From NCBI GenBank assembly GCA_950295325.1, contig OX485804.1, forward strand, positions 64,264,533-64,324,532: a stretch of DNA of 60,000 nucleotides, in the 5' to 3' direction. Positions within the stretch are counted from its first letter, which is position 1; every line of letters starts with the position of its first letter. Source of the stretch: Polytrichum commune (Eukaryota; Streptophyta; Polytrichopsida; Polytrichales; Polytrichaceae). Below are positions 46,441 through 58,148 of this stretch, one piece after another. The translations under genes were made by a program, and so were the position numbers. The notes under the pieces were generated by a model, which was not told the DNA's origin, searched no databases, and saw only the letters and a list, made by a program, of their open reading frames with translations.

Positions 46441-46669
46441 GAGGGACCCAAATTGGTTAAGTGAGATTAACGTGTAATGAATGAGCCATAAACGTGTAGG
46501 AGTGAGTTTCTACATGACCAATTAGCAAAGTTGTGACAAAATCCCAAGCCCATCCCTATACGAAGCTCCTTGTCCACATGCCCCACAAGCTTTGACCGGA
46601 CTAACAAGTCAACTTCCAAAACATTAAACGTAAGTGTTGAAACTTGTATGACTAAAGCTCCACATTAGT
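46441..46669. other. no gene recognised
   Basis: Short intergenic gap between a family C copy and a family E copy. Confidence 0.55.
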
Positions 46670-47015
46670 CTACACCGTTTTATGGTATTTAATGTCACAT
46701 GTGTAATAGTATCACTTACCCGACTATGAGGCACATGCTATATTACATTAATCAACTTCATCATTAATGTCACCTCATGACACTTGGCGCTCAAGTGGGC
46801 TTACTTGTAGGATGAGTACGCTCAAATAATGTTATGAGGTATATGCCTATGCTACACAATGGTCTACAAGTTGACTAAAGTGTACACAACGACACTTGGC
46901 ATTAGTGTGCTCAAGAATGTCTTCCTCTTGCATACTAAAATGTAAATGCATAATACATGCCATCAATATGCTCAATAATATCTTCCTCTTGCATACTAAA
47001 ACACAAACCAACCCT
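46670..47015 (-). mobile_element. MITE family E, truncated copy
   Basis: Reverse-oriented. Begins CTACACCGTTTTATGGTATT and follows the E order through GGCGCTCAAGTGGGCTTAC, ATGCTACACAATGGTCTACA, GTGTGCTCAAGAATGTCTTC and TTGCATACTAAAATGTAAAT. It stops after the second TTGCATACTAAAA. The other terminal inverted repeat is missing. Confidence 0.75.
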
Positions 47016-47945
47016 TTGGCTTATTTAAACCTATGCATATAGCACCCTAATTGTATAATTGAGGGAAAAACTTAGCTATGAAAGCACGTTGCCATTAAGA
47101 AACAAGAAAATAATTTTTAGCACGCATGAATCTAGTAGGCAAATTTACTTCATAACATGTACTAGCTTCTCAATGCCATCCTACACGTAATGCTCGATTG
47201 GTAGCTACAAAGGAAGTCTTTTGTAGTATTAGTTTGTCCCATCCAAGCCTTTTTCCGTCCCGTTCTACCCCATAGCCGGCCTCTTATAAGCCCTATTATG
47301 TCCATCCTACAAATTGGCATGAACTTAGTGGGATATGTAGAGTCGGTGCATGTTGCAAGTTGTTTGTCGGCTAACTTGCTAACAAATAAGCCATAGCCAC
47401 CTCACCATGACTTACGGCTGCTATTTCAACAAGCAAGCGTTACAAAGACATTTTTAAAATGGGTCTACTTTCAGGCAACACGAAATTGAGCCTTTGGAGT
47501 CGTGCACAAGGACACCTAGTGTTTGTAACAAGGGGCTACCAAGGTTGGTGTACATGGTCGGGAGGGAGACCTACATTGTTGGGGTAACAAATGAAGGAGG
47601 TGGACATCGACACTATGTGTGTGTTGTTCAAGTTGGGCCCCTATCGACACTTGATTCATTACCACTAGAGTCTAGTACCCCTTTCCCATGCCAAAAAGGT
47701 TGTAGCAAAAGCGAAAGAAACAAGGGTACCACATCATGACAAAAGTCAAGCATCCTCCAACCACATGGTTCAAGTGCAAACTTGTGATTGCGCCAATGCA
47801 ATAGAAAAGTCCTCGTGAAGAAGGTTGTTGTCTTATTATGTATCCACAAAGTGGCCTTCCATCACTTAAGCACTGTCTCATTGTAGCCGCGACTTAATAT
47901 GCTTGATGAACGCTTTGAATTTCAAGCAAATTACCTGTTGTGGGT
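47016..47945. other. no gene recognised
   Basis: An 81-codon plus frame and 69-73-codon minus frames overlap at 47494-47881. None has a motif that I know. Confidence 0.5.
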
Positions 47946-47947
47946 GA

Positions 47948-48339
47948 CTACACGAAATAAGATACTTAGTGTCAGCAATTCTAATTGTCTTGCTCAATAC
48001 TAATTGTAAACCGTGGTGTAGTGTCACCAACACTAAATGTTAAACTAAAAATAATTCCTTGTAAAAAGAAATTTGGGCATTATAGATTTACAGTGTTGCA
48101 AGTAGTGTCACTTTCTAAGTGATTTTCCAACCAAATTTCAAGCATTCATGATGCTATTTCATCACAGATTTGCTAGGATGCAAATTATACCAAACTTTGT
48201 TGCAAAAATAGCCATTTGGATGAACTGAAAGTAAGTTGGGATGACATTATTTGTAAACTTATTCATAAAAAGTGTCACTAAAGAAGTTGCTGTAGTGACA
48301 TAAAATGCCATATGACACCAAATCTCATAATTAGTGTAG
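47948..48339 (-). mobile_element. MITE family F copy (about 392 bp)
   Basis: Begins CTACACGAAATAAGATACTT, then AGTGTCA. Ends ACACCAAATCTCATAATTAG, then TGTAG. The interior (CTAATTGTCTTGCTCAATAC, TTACAGTGTTGCAAGTAGTG, CATTCATGATG) is the reverse complement of the 37939-38315 copy. Confidence 0.7.
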
Positions 48340-48569
48340 CATGCTTGGGAGTGCAACTTCCTGTCTTCTACAAGCAACTATAAACAATGATTACTAGACT
48401 TTTTATTTTTTATTTTTTTAACCTTCTTTTCTCTGGTTCGAGTGCCTTAATAAAAACCCATCCCCCTATTGTGGGAGGATTACATTAGAGGATGTTTTGA
48501 TTTCTAGTGATAAGAGTTCATTGGGAATCTCAATGGTAGATATATTTCTCTTGTGTCCCCATTACACCA

Positions 48570-49121
48570 CTACACCATTTACGGTATTTAGTGTCATTTA
48601 CATTATTTGCAAAGGGCCTAAATTAAATTGCCTAGAGGTTTCAAAGTGTCACGTCCGCTAATTGTCAATATGATTTTGTTTGTCAACATAAGTAACTTTT
48701 GAAGTGAAATAAATTTATGCTTTATGACATTTAGCGTAGCATATTAGGATACTTGAGATGATAGTTTTGCATTTTAGTATGCAAGGGGAAGATATTATTA
48801 AGCATACTAATCGCAAGTGGCATGTGTTTACATTCTAGTATGCAAGAGGAAGATGTTCTTGAGCATACTAATGCCAAGTGTCATTTGTGTACACTTTTAG
48901 CAAAATTGTAGAGTATTGTGTTCGATAGGCATACACCTCCTGAGATATTTGTACATACCCATGCCAAGATATTAGTAAGCGCACTTGAACACCAAGTGTC
49001 AAGAGGCGATAGTAGATACTGATGATGTTGTTGTTGATCATTAGTGTAACCTAGTATATGCCTCAAAATAAGGTCCGTGACACTATTACGCATGTGACAC
49101 TAAATACCATAAACAATGTAG
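48570..49121 (+). mobile_element. MITE family E, full copy (552 bp)
   Basis: Starts CTACACCATTTACGGTATTT and ends GTGACACTAAATACCATAAA, then CAATGTAG. It is the best reference copy for the family. It contains AACATAAGTAACTTTTGAAG at about 48679, the unoccupied form of the site where the 38.3-kb copy holds a Harbinger-like insertion. Confidence 0.8.
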
Positions 49122-50443
49122 AACAGTGGGCATGTGTTACTTGGTGTTTTACTTCAACATGCAATGGTAAAGACCATGTTCTACTTTGGTTCTCACTTAG
49201 CATTAGTACTAGCACATGAGACCTATGCAACCATTCCACGTCAATGAAAAAACAATCCAAATCTACGACCGTTGTAGATTTGTCAATTTTCCAATTTCAT
49301 AGGATACGTTTCTAGTGACGCGTCAATTGCCTATGACTCATATGCTTGTAGTGCATTCTCAAGTGGAAATTGTCACATGAGACGTGGAATGTGAATTGGT
49401 ATAATCCGAACAACGACCATGTGAGAATGGCCACTTGGGGTGTGAATACGACCCATGTGGAAAGCACGGGCCTCTAGGACTTATAACACATTTAGAAATT
49501 TACACACTCTTTTGACATGTCTTTCTTCACGCTTAAAGGAGCCAAGGAGTCGGTGCATAGCAAGAGAGGAGCTAGAGATATTGAGAGTATGGATAACATC
49601 CGACTTTGAGGATAATGGAGGTGATAGCAACTAGGACCCGTTAGAAGGAGGCATGGTTTGGGTGTATAGCAAATTTGAGTGCCTCGTTCCATAAGAGCAC
49701 CTAAAGAACTTTGGAGGGATTATCTAAAGCAAAGACATCAAATGACTCGAGTGAAGTATACCAATGAGGGTCTTGAATGGTGATTATTGGTTGCTAACTA
49801 ACATGCATTGGAGTTAGAGGAGTGGAGGTCGCAAGGTGCCATTGACATGATGACGTGCTTAGTTGCAATATCAATATATCCACCTTTAAATATGTGTGTG
49901 TGTGTGTTGTTGGGTTACATAAGACGTGTGTAACTATGTCATAACTACAATGTAGCACATGCATGGAACTTTGTAATGAATGGACCAAGTAGGTGAATAT
50001 GGTCTACTATGTGTATGGAGAACATACTATGGATAGCAATGTTTCGATGTGTGAGATAAAACAATGGTAAATGGTTGTTGCACCAAGCAATATGAAGACA
50101 TGGATGACTTAGTTTTGGACCATATAGTTGTCATGAAGAAAAACATGAGAGCAAGTCATATTACAATGACATGGGGTGGTGGTATGAGGGGGGATGCATG
50201 ACCAACTTCATGTCCATACCATGTGAATTCCATGTGGAAATAACCATATCATGTAGTAATGGGGGTCCAAACTCATTTGACAATGCATAACATATGCTTA
50301 TGGACAACCTTCCAAAGGAAGGTTGTCTCCCACATGGTCACATGTGTAAATTTGTACACCTTATATTTACTACTTTGGCCATTTCTACTTCATGTAAAAT
50401 GCATGTGAAGATATAGTATGGTGCAAGATCATTGTTGTAGTAG
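49122..50443. other. no gene recognised
   Basis: A (GT)8 tract lies at about 49892-49908. Frames of 60-70 codons only. The motif CATGTGGAA or CCATGTGAATTCCATGTGG recurs loosely at 49.45 and 50.22 kb. Confidence 0.5.
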
Positions 50444-50640
50444 CACTAGGTGAAAACTTGTCCATTTCAACCATATGTTGCAACTCATGATGAGAAAATG
50501 CATAAATAAAACATTTTGGTTGGCAACCAAAAACCTTTAGTTGGCAATCAAATTTATTTGTTTTTGCACTTTCTCATTATGAGTTGCAATGAACAAGTTG
50601 CAACACATGGTTGGAATGAACAAGTGTTTTTAATGTAGTG
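50444..50640 (+). mobile_element. miniature CACTA-ended foldback element (197 bp)
   Basis: Left end CACTAGGTGAAAACTTGTC. Right end in reverse complement CACTACATTAAAAACACTTG. The inverted similarity continues through CAACCATATGTTGCAAC / CAACCATGTGTTGCAAC, ACTCATRATGAGAAA and on to the TTGGTTGGCAACC centre, so almost the whole element folds back. CACTA and TAGTG ends are the hallmark of CACTA (CMC) transposons. The expected 3-bp duplication is not evident (TAG left, ATT right). Confidence 0.65.
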
Positions 50641-53600
50641 ATTCTGGGGTTGGAGCAATCATAGTGGAATTAGATCTCATTCTCATCGTGGCACCAAACT
50701 GAGAATCCCCTCCCATAGAAATATGTTGCTCAACTCGCCCATGGGTTGGTTGGAGCCCACATGATGGTATGGATCATAGCCATTGCTTGAATTTTTGCTT
50801 TCTCACCTCAACATTCACCAAAGCCTAAATATGCCCCATAGGTTTGTGGTAATTTCATTTCAATATGGTCCCACTAGACTGATTGTTGCCATAGATAAAA
50901 TTGGTGGTGGTGGGGGGAGGAGGGGGGCTAGGTCAAAGAAATAATGTGAGATTTGAGTCATATGGTAAATTAATTAACCTTCTATTACCACCAAGGGCCC
51001 CAAGGTCTCTCTCTCTCCCAAAAAAATGAAAAAACTAACGTAGTGCCATGTCTTCATCCATCCCCTCAATTGACATGGGGACTCTTTCATGTTTCAAGAA
51101 TAGGTAGTGCAAGTAGCGATCACCATTGTTTTAATTTTGAAAGAGAACAATGCACCCAAGTGGTTTTGAAGCTCATAGAAGGTCACTTAGACTAGAATAA
51201 CATAGCAATTTAGTTTGCACGTGGGTGTTGCCCTTCCCAAGGATCAAAGTCTTTAGTGGTGTGGGCACCACTCCAAACTAAACTGCTTCAAAAATGGCAT
51301 TCAAGCTCATTGTGAGAGACACTCATCATCCAGTCATTTTTTTTTACCATGTCTAGAATCCATTTAGAATAGGCATATGAACTTCAAAGTTTGGAAAGTT
51401 TAATTATCACATGTGTGTGTGTGTGTGTGTGTGTGTGTTCCAAATTTATATTAAAAATGTTTTAGGATCTTTATTCATCCCATCATCCAAGTTTAGGGAA
51501 GCAAGATTTAAACTAGTTGCCCCAAGTTGAGAACTTCATCTTTGCGGATCTTCTCAAATTTAATGCAAAGAAAAGGATTTTCATCCCATATCTTCAAAAT
51601 GAAGTTGGTTTCCATATACAAGTGGTTGATCATAGAATATGTTGGTGATAGTGGGTTGAATTGCCCTCGACATCAAGGACTACCACTAAATTTTAATCAA
51701 ATGAACAATTGGACAATTTATTTTTTTAGTGTGGGAATTGACTTGCCATGCTTTCCATTTGTACGATTAAATGTTCAAGTATTGTATTAAGATATTCCGC
51801 CATGTATCAAATTCAACACCATTGTCATGCTATACATTTTGTGTTTGAAATGGGCTTAGGCCTTTAAAGGATGATGAAACGGTTTAAATTTATATATCAG
51901 AATGCAATAAGCAACAATGTTCGACATATGTTGGAAAGAACTGATTATATACTTGGGAGGAAAAACTCCAACTAGATTACCTTAGTACAGTTGCTTTGAA
52001 TATGTACACAATTATTTGAATGATAGTTTTAAAAGTCCTCATATTGTTAGGCATCCTTTCTTTTTCTAGGGGGAGGGGGGGGGGGATGAGAAACATCCTA
52101 AAATATCACCAAGTTTCCATATGCTTGACGCCTTGGCAAATCATGAAAGGACATGGAGATTGATTTTTTGAATAAAACTACCACAACGCGCTAGGGTAGT
52201 CATGCAATTGGTGAAGGTAGTTTGCATAATTGACAACACATAGCGATATTTCGTGGAGTTATTGCCGTCACGTGGCAACAATGTGGTCTTCCCTTTTGTT
52301 AGAGAGTGCTATTTGGGGAGGGGAGTGGCCTCTCTTCCTCAATTCCCTAGTATTATATTTGACATCAACATCCACTAGTGGGTCTCCTTGATGTTGCTAG
52401 TGTTGGGCTCTATCATTGTAATTTCCATGGCTACCTGCACACCCACCTGGTTGCGGCTATTGCCAACTAGGTTTTTGTTTGAGAGTTCATGCTACAATTA
52501 TTTGCCTCATGGAGGTTGATGCAACATTGCATTATATGTTTGGGGCAGGGGGGGGGGGTGAGGTGGCCAAGGGGTCACTAAGGTCTGCAACCAACCTACC
52601 TTGTGGCTCCACGTTATTCCTGGAAGGCATGTGTTTGTTTGAGTTTATTCTTTGCAGTAATTAACATGCCATGTCCTTGGCAACTTGGGGGGCAATGCAT
52701 ATGTTCATTAGAGTCATTTATGTATTTCCACAACAAATCAACCAATATTATGATGTATGTTGCTATCTCTTCATTGAATTTCTTGAAATTTCCTCCCTTC
52801 AATGCATGTGTTCATATTTGGACCATTAATATGAAGTGTGTGTTTGAGAATGGTCGGCTAAAGTTGTCCTATGTCATTTTAGGTGTCATGGAGGTGCTTA
52901 ACTTTGTTTGTGGGCATGGTGTTGGGATCGCAGCTAGGTAGCCACTTCGGCCAAACTTGTGATAGTTGAAGTTTGTTTCTAGCTCCCCTTTATTTTGTGG
53001 TCCGCAAAGCAAATATGGAAGGTTTAGGTGACCTTCATAAGAGGTCGATTCATGTTTGTTTGTCATGTGGGTGGACCCTTGTGCATCCGCCGCAAAATAC
53101 TTGTCGAAAGGCACATGGGCATGGGTGTTTGTGCAAATGTAGCAAGTGTTTATGGTGCTCTTGTGCTTGTTGGTCTCCTTCCTCGGGCCATGTGGTGGAT
53201 TCAAGCGCTCTAGATTTTGGAAGTTTTTAGGGTTGCTTTAATACTTGCTTGGGTCCTTCATTGATCAATGTGCTTGGACAACCTCAATTCAAGTAGTGCT
53301 TAGGGTTGCACTTATGGTTGCTTGAGTTCTTTCTTGAAGAATGATTGGTGTTGATTCAATTGCTCTAGACTTAGGTGGCCTTGTGGGTTACTCTTAGCCT
53401 TGCTTGGGTCCTACTTTGAAGAATGAGATTAGATTTGTCCAAATTCTAGAATTTCAAGCAGTTATATGGTTTGCTCTTGTGTTTGTTGGTTCCTCCATGG
53501 ATCAATGTGGTTAGGCTAGTTTAATGGCTCCAAGTTCAGATTGTTTAAGGACTGCATGAGTTCATTTGGAGTATAGTTATGCATGTTTCAATATTGATTA

Positions 53601-53685
53601 GAGGACAAACCATTCAAGACATTCTAAGTAACCACTACATGCATAATTGACACATATGTTTGGAACAAGGCTCGGGGAGAACCCG
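50641..53685. other. no gene recognised; G11 runs and a GT microsatellite
   Basis: A (GT)13 tract lies at 51412-51438. G11 runs are at 52075-52085 and 52548-52558. Overlapping frames of 111-112 codons on opposite strands (52603-52941 and 52869-53204) have no recognised motifs. From about 53.2 to 53.6 kb the plus strand repeats phrases such as TTGCTTGGGTCC and TGGTCTCC or TGGTTCCTC, weakly repetitive. Confidence 0.45.
51412..51438. repeat. (GT)13 microsatellite
   Basis: Longest GT tract of the window. Confidence 0.95.
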
Positions 53686-53689
53686 CGGT

Positions 53690-54130
53690 TAGTTACACAT
53701 GAACCGGTTGAGTTTGAGAAATAACCGGTTGAAGTTGGAAGCTTCAAGAGAATTACCGATCATTTCAAAGGAATCTATGGACAAATATACCCCAATTAAA
53801 TAAAGCAACACCATAAGATGCCAACATGTAACCGGTTGGATTTAAAATCACTAGGATCTTGACCAACTATGCCCACAAATTTCCCAGGCACTCGTTTGGA
53901 AATAATTGACAGATAGTTACAGATGAAATAACCGGTTAGAGTTTGAGAAATAACCGGTAGAAGTTGGAGACTTCAAGAGAATTACCGATCAGTTTATAAG
54001 AATCTTTAGAGGAATATACCCCAAATGAATGAAAGGAAAACCGGAAGATGTCAACATGTAACCGGTTGCATTTAGAATCACATGGATCTTGACCGACTCT
54101 ATATGCCCAAAACTTCCCGGGCACTTGTTT
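53690..54130 (+). repeat. ACCGGTT-rich tandem pair, period about 229 bp
   Basis: Two diverged tandem units. GTTTGAGAAATAACCGGT begins at 53712 and again at 53941. Shared order: GTTAGTTACA or GATAGTTACAG, ACCGGTT, GAAGTTGGA, TTCAAGAGAATTACCGATCA, ATATACCCCAA, AACATGTAACCGGTTG, GGATCTTGACC, and GGCACTYGTTTGGAAA. AACCGGTT is a perfect palindrome and appears several times per unit. An inverted copy is at 34.85-35.15 kb. Confidence 0.85.
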
Positions 54131-54450
54131 GGAAAATAAGCCCACACCCGGGCCTTTCTCTGCGTGTCTGGAAAGCATTTACTTCGTGCATTGTCCTTGG
54201 ATGGTTTTGGGCCTTTTGATGAGCCATCAGGAAGGCCATGGGCACTTTGTAGTGGGCCAATCACTTCCTCTAGAAGCCCAACAACCCCGACTTCCTTTTG
54301 TAGTCGATTTTCAATCCGTAGCCCACAAACTTTACGTGAATGATTTTGTCTGTAAGAGCATGGCCACTGCAGGCGGAAATTGCTCATCACACTTGACTAA
54401 AAAGATGATAAGAATCTCAAACATCGAAGAACCTAGGGCCGGTTCACGTT
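54131..54450. other. no gene recognised; two opposed frames
   Basis: A 133-codon minus-strand frame (53989-54390) and a 115-codon plus-strand frame (54129-54476) overlap. The first extends into the tandem repeat, which argues against it being a gene. No motif was recognised in either. Confidence 0.4.
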
Positions 54451-54453
54451 ACA

Positions 54454-54535
54454 CTACACCAACACATTGTATTTAGGGTTACTTACTATTTGGAATTACA
54501 CAATCATTAATAATGCAAGGTCAATATTAGTACAT
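54454..54535 (+). mobile_element. MITE family A, left-end fragment
   Basis: CTACACCAACACATTGTATT, then TAGGGTTACTTACTATTTGG, then AATTACACAATC: the family A left end, without a matching right end. Confidence 0.6.
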
Positions 54536-54714
54536 CATGTCATTCTAGTTGGCAATATACATATTACGATTTTTGAAAACAAATTGTTAGTGTATGGTGG
54601 GTGGCCTACTTCACCAATGACGATCCTTTGTAAGGTAAGTGGGCCTTAAACATGTACTTTGTGAGCTACATACGACTTCTCATAGGCTACGAAACACATA
54701 GTTATTGAAAGATG

Positions 54715-54968
54715 ATTAGCAAATCCAAATCATGCCCGTGGCCATGTTCCTCATGATTTAATGAGTTCAGGTGTATCTCTTATTAATTACCAAAGTGAAG
54801 ATTCTCTTCCTCGTATGATGATCATATTAATTCCTTCAGTTATGTTCATTATCAAACCTAGAATAGCTACCACATTTGGAGCAAGTCTAGTCTCTTTTAA
54901 ACACATGTCTTTTTGGTATCCATTCTTAGATCCCACACCACCACACACCACTCAAGTATAGGTGCATG
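54715..54968 (-). repeat. dispersed repeat family B
   Basis: Reverse-oriented. Landmarks: AGCAAATCCAAATCATGCCC, ACCAAAGTGAAGATTCTC, TCTTTTAAACACATGTCTTT, TTGGTATCCATTCTTAGATC and CACCACACACCACTCAAGTA. Confidence 0.6.
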
Positions 54969-54969
54969 T

Positions 54970-56670
54970 TGAAGAGATGGTTTTTTAAATAGACCCACCT
55001 CTCAAAGTCGTTTTCCATAATATGAATCATTGTCAACAATCCCTTTGGTACCTACAACTTTTAAGACGATCAAATGACCCGTCGACCTAGCGATTCTCAT
55101 AATGATTGGGTGGACCATAGTAAGTACCATCAACATGATTTTTCAAAGAATGAAACCCACAACACTTGCAAGGTGGAGATGTTTAACCACTCAAGCTATT
55201 GCCTTAGTGTTGGAGCACCCCATAGTTGATCAAACTCATGGAAGAGAGCCTTCTTGTAATCATGAAAGCCTTAACATTCAAGAATGCCATCCTAAGCCTA
55301 CCCACCATAGTCTTGCATTGATTCCCACAACTAATTGCATAATTGTTTGTTAAGCCAAACAAAATAAATAAACAAAATGTCATTTCTATCAACCCACACA
55401 TGCCAAAGGCCAATCCCTCCAAATCAATTCCACACATCATGTTTGAAAGTTTGGTAATGCCTAGGAGGCCTCCCTTCACAAACAATCGTCTTCTTTGGGA
55501 TTTGCAACATCAATAAATTAATCAAGCAAATTCTAAGTTCACATAACTTTCAAACTGATCGACTTCAACAATGTTGATTTTCTATCGCATTCGTTAAAAG
55601 AGGTAGTCATGAACCTTGAGTTTTTTTTTTGAACAATTTGTCGATACTCCATGGATTTGTTGTGTTCAAATGACTAGGTGAAATTTGATGGTGAGAACTT
55701 GTTGCAAATATTTCGAAAAACATCTTGAAGAAGAGTTGCTCTTCAAACACTTCACTACCACCTCCTATTCTTCTTGTGTGGAGTGAGAATATGTGAACAT
55801 CACAAGTTCATGTAATAATGGAAGCATGTTGCATTCAAGCAACTTGGTGGACTTAATCTTTTGATCAGTCAACCTCACTACACATCATCACATACTCATC
55901 TTAGGGTACACTACTTATACGAGGACTGCTCCCACTCTAGACCCACATGCCACAAGTTGTTAGGCTTGTATCACCATGCAAATCCCAATCGTTCTAAAAT
56001 CAATGTAGATTCCGATTGTTAGAGACATCCATTGTAACGTATGGGTCACCCACCTTATAATGCCTTACAAGGTGTGAACGCAACGCATGGGCACCAACTT
56101 ACTTTTAATTTATGTGGCCGTGAGCACCCACCGCACTCTATGTCATCATTGTACCTAGATGCGATAGCATCCTACATTGAAGTGGTCTTCTATTTAATAA
56201 GCAAGAGCAATCGCTCCCTTACGTGGATTGCAACGCGGAAAAGCTACCCAAGTCAAGGCACGGCTCGCTCGTCCGTCACCGGGAATGTGGGTCGAAGTGA
56301 AGGGTGGGGGGCGGGCGGGCGGGCGGGCGGGCAAGGGCTAGAGTTCGGGAGTTGGGATTCTAGCCCTAGCTAGCCTTACTTAAGCTTACTTAGAGTCATG
56401 TCGACTCAAGCAACATCAAAAAGAATTTGCAAATTCCGCACCACCTCGGGCCACGTGCCGGGACCGAAAAGCAAAGGGAAGCGGGCTATCTATCGAGGCT
56501 CCTCCCGGGGCCCATGAGCCCTTGGTCGGTTTGCGTGAAACATTTCAAAAAAGGGGACTTCTGCCCCCACACTTGCTAATGTGCCGAGCGTAGGGGAGCC
56601 GGCGAGGGGCTAGATATCTTCTTGCTCTTTGAGCCCCCCGTCCCCCACCAATATTGCCGGAGGTGGGAAA
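54970..56670. other. no gene recognised; GC-rich end with (GCGG)n
   Basis: The left two-thirds are AT-rich. From about 56230 to 56640 the sequence becomes GC- and CpG-rich, with (GCGG)5 at 56311-56332. A 110-codon plus frame (56041-56373) crosses the microsatellite and ends in a Gly/Ala/Arg-rich tail. I do not support it as a gene. Confidence 0.4.
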
Positions 56671-56674
56671 AAGC

Positions 56675-56901
56675 ACACTAAATGTTGTATTTAGCATTGC
56701 AAACTATGTGGAGTTACGCGATGTTATGTAAATTTTTTACACCATTAACGTAATTTGTTATCAAGTGAAGGTCTTGATGTTCTTTGAATGTTCAAACGAT
56801 CGACTTGACTTTTGTTGACTGAAAATGAGATGTACAGTAAATAGTTATAGCATTGCATGATTCCAAATAGTAAGTCACACTAGATACCATATTTAGTGTA
56901 G
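56675..56901 (+). mobile_element. MITE family A copy
   Basis: Left end ACACTAAATGTTGTATTTAG, then TGGAGTTACGCGATGTTA. Interior TATCAAGTGAAGGTCTTGAT and TGTTCAAACGATCGACTTGA. Right end CCAAATAGTAAGTCACACTA, then GATACCATATTTAGTGTAG. Confidence 0.75.
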
Positions 56902-56903
56902 TA

Positions 56904-57510
56904 AACTCTTTTGTGATGACATGGATAGCATTTGATATGCTCCGTCCATGAGCCAAGCTCTCGATTTTATTGGCGTTTTTGTTCAATAACTTGGCTTCCA
57001 AAACAAATGTGAGGATGAGTGGTTTGGGAAAATGTTCTGAATAGTATATACTTCCACATAGTGAGTCACGCTAAATACGATATTTAGTGTTTTGGGCTCT
57101 ATTGTTATGACATGGAAACCATTTGATTGGCTCCGTCCATGAGCAAAGCCCTCACCTTTTACTCGCATTTTTGTTCTATAAGTTTGCTCCCGAATGATTG
57201 TGAGGATGGATGTTTTTGGACAAATTATCCATGGTTTTTGAGGAGTTCGAATTGGTTAACATTTAAACTAGAATGACTGACACCCTTGAATGTTGTTCCT
57301 AATGACTAGAGTGTTGTTACTACCGACAAGGGCTCGAGGTCTTACTCCCATCAACACTTCATAAGGTGGAAATGTGGTGAACCTTATTACTATAACGTGG
57401 GATTTATTTGGTTCCGGCTCCATCCTTGAGCAGAGCTCTCAATTTCACAGGCATCTTTGTTCCATAATTGTCCCTGAATGAATGTGTGGGTGTATGTTTT
57501 TGGAGGAAGA
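56904..57510 (+). repeat. triplicated segment of about 135 bp, with a family A end between copies
   Basis: Copies at about 56904-57035, 57093-57225 and 57373-57510 share GCTCCGTCCATGAGC (or GCTCCATCCTTGAGC), AAGCYCTC, TTTTTGTTC or CTTTGTTCC with ATAA, and TGTGAGGATG or TGTGTGGGTG followed by TTTTGG. Between the first and second lies a family A right end (about 57040-57092, ending TACGATATTTAGTGT). Spacing is about 188 and 281 bp, so the array is irregular. Confidence 0.6.
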
Positions 57511-57895
57511 CATTCATGCTTTAACTCATTCCACCATGTATGAATATGTACACTATCTACTTGAATTCTATCTGAACATGCACATAGATTGTAGAATTCT
57601 ACGATGCTATGAACCAAAGTATCTTGCTAAATTGAATTGTGGACATGGAGATCAAGGTATTTGTTTCTAATTTATGTTCCCCTAGATACGTTACAAAGCA
57701 AGAAACTATAATGAATCATCAATTAATCCATTGAGCACATTGTAATTAGTCACGAGGAACTGAATTGAGATAAATAAACCACAAAACTATGAGACACATT
57801 GTCTTGCTAGACCCTATTTTATTGTGTTGTTTGGAACCCCCCGTTCTCCCTTTCCTATTAGATAGTGTAACCCTTAAGTGCTTGCATCAACCTAT
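57511..57895. other. no gene recognised
   Basis: Short intergenic gap with frames of 60-75 codons and no repeat ends. Confidence 0.5.
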
Positions 57896-57897
57896 CA

Positions 57898-58126
57898 CTA
57901 CGCCACTTATGGTGTTTAGCATCACTTACTATTTGAAATTCCGCAAGGCTAAAATTGAACTTCCTACTATAGGGTTTTCACTTTCTACCAGCAAGATCAA
58001 ATAGGTTTTCATGACAATATACAACATAAATGCCTTTACATGGTAAAAACGTACATTCTCAACAAAAGGTTATACCACTACGTAACTCCAAATAGTAAGT
58101 GACATTGAACACCATAAATTGCGTAG
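57898..58126 (+). mobile_element. MITE family A copy
   Basis: Left end CTACGCCACTTATGGTGTTT, then AGCATCACTTACTATTTG. Right end CGTAACTCCAAATAGTAAGT, then ACACCATAAATTGCGTAG. The interior is more diverged than in other copies but keeps TTCTACCAGCAAGATCAAAT. TA-flanked on both sides. Confidence 0.75.
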
Positions 58127-58148
58127 CGGAAAAGTGATAACCAAACAA

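Noticed and set aside
53989-54390. 133-codon minus-strand frame
   Set aside because: Its C-terminal part is the ACCGGTT tandem repeat, whose other copies do not keep the frame.
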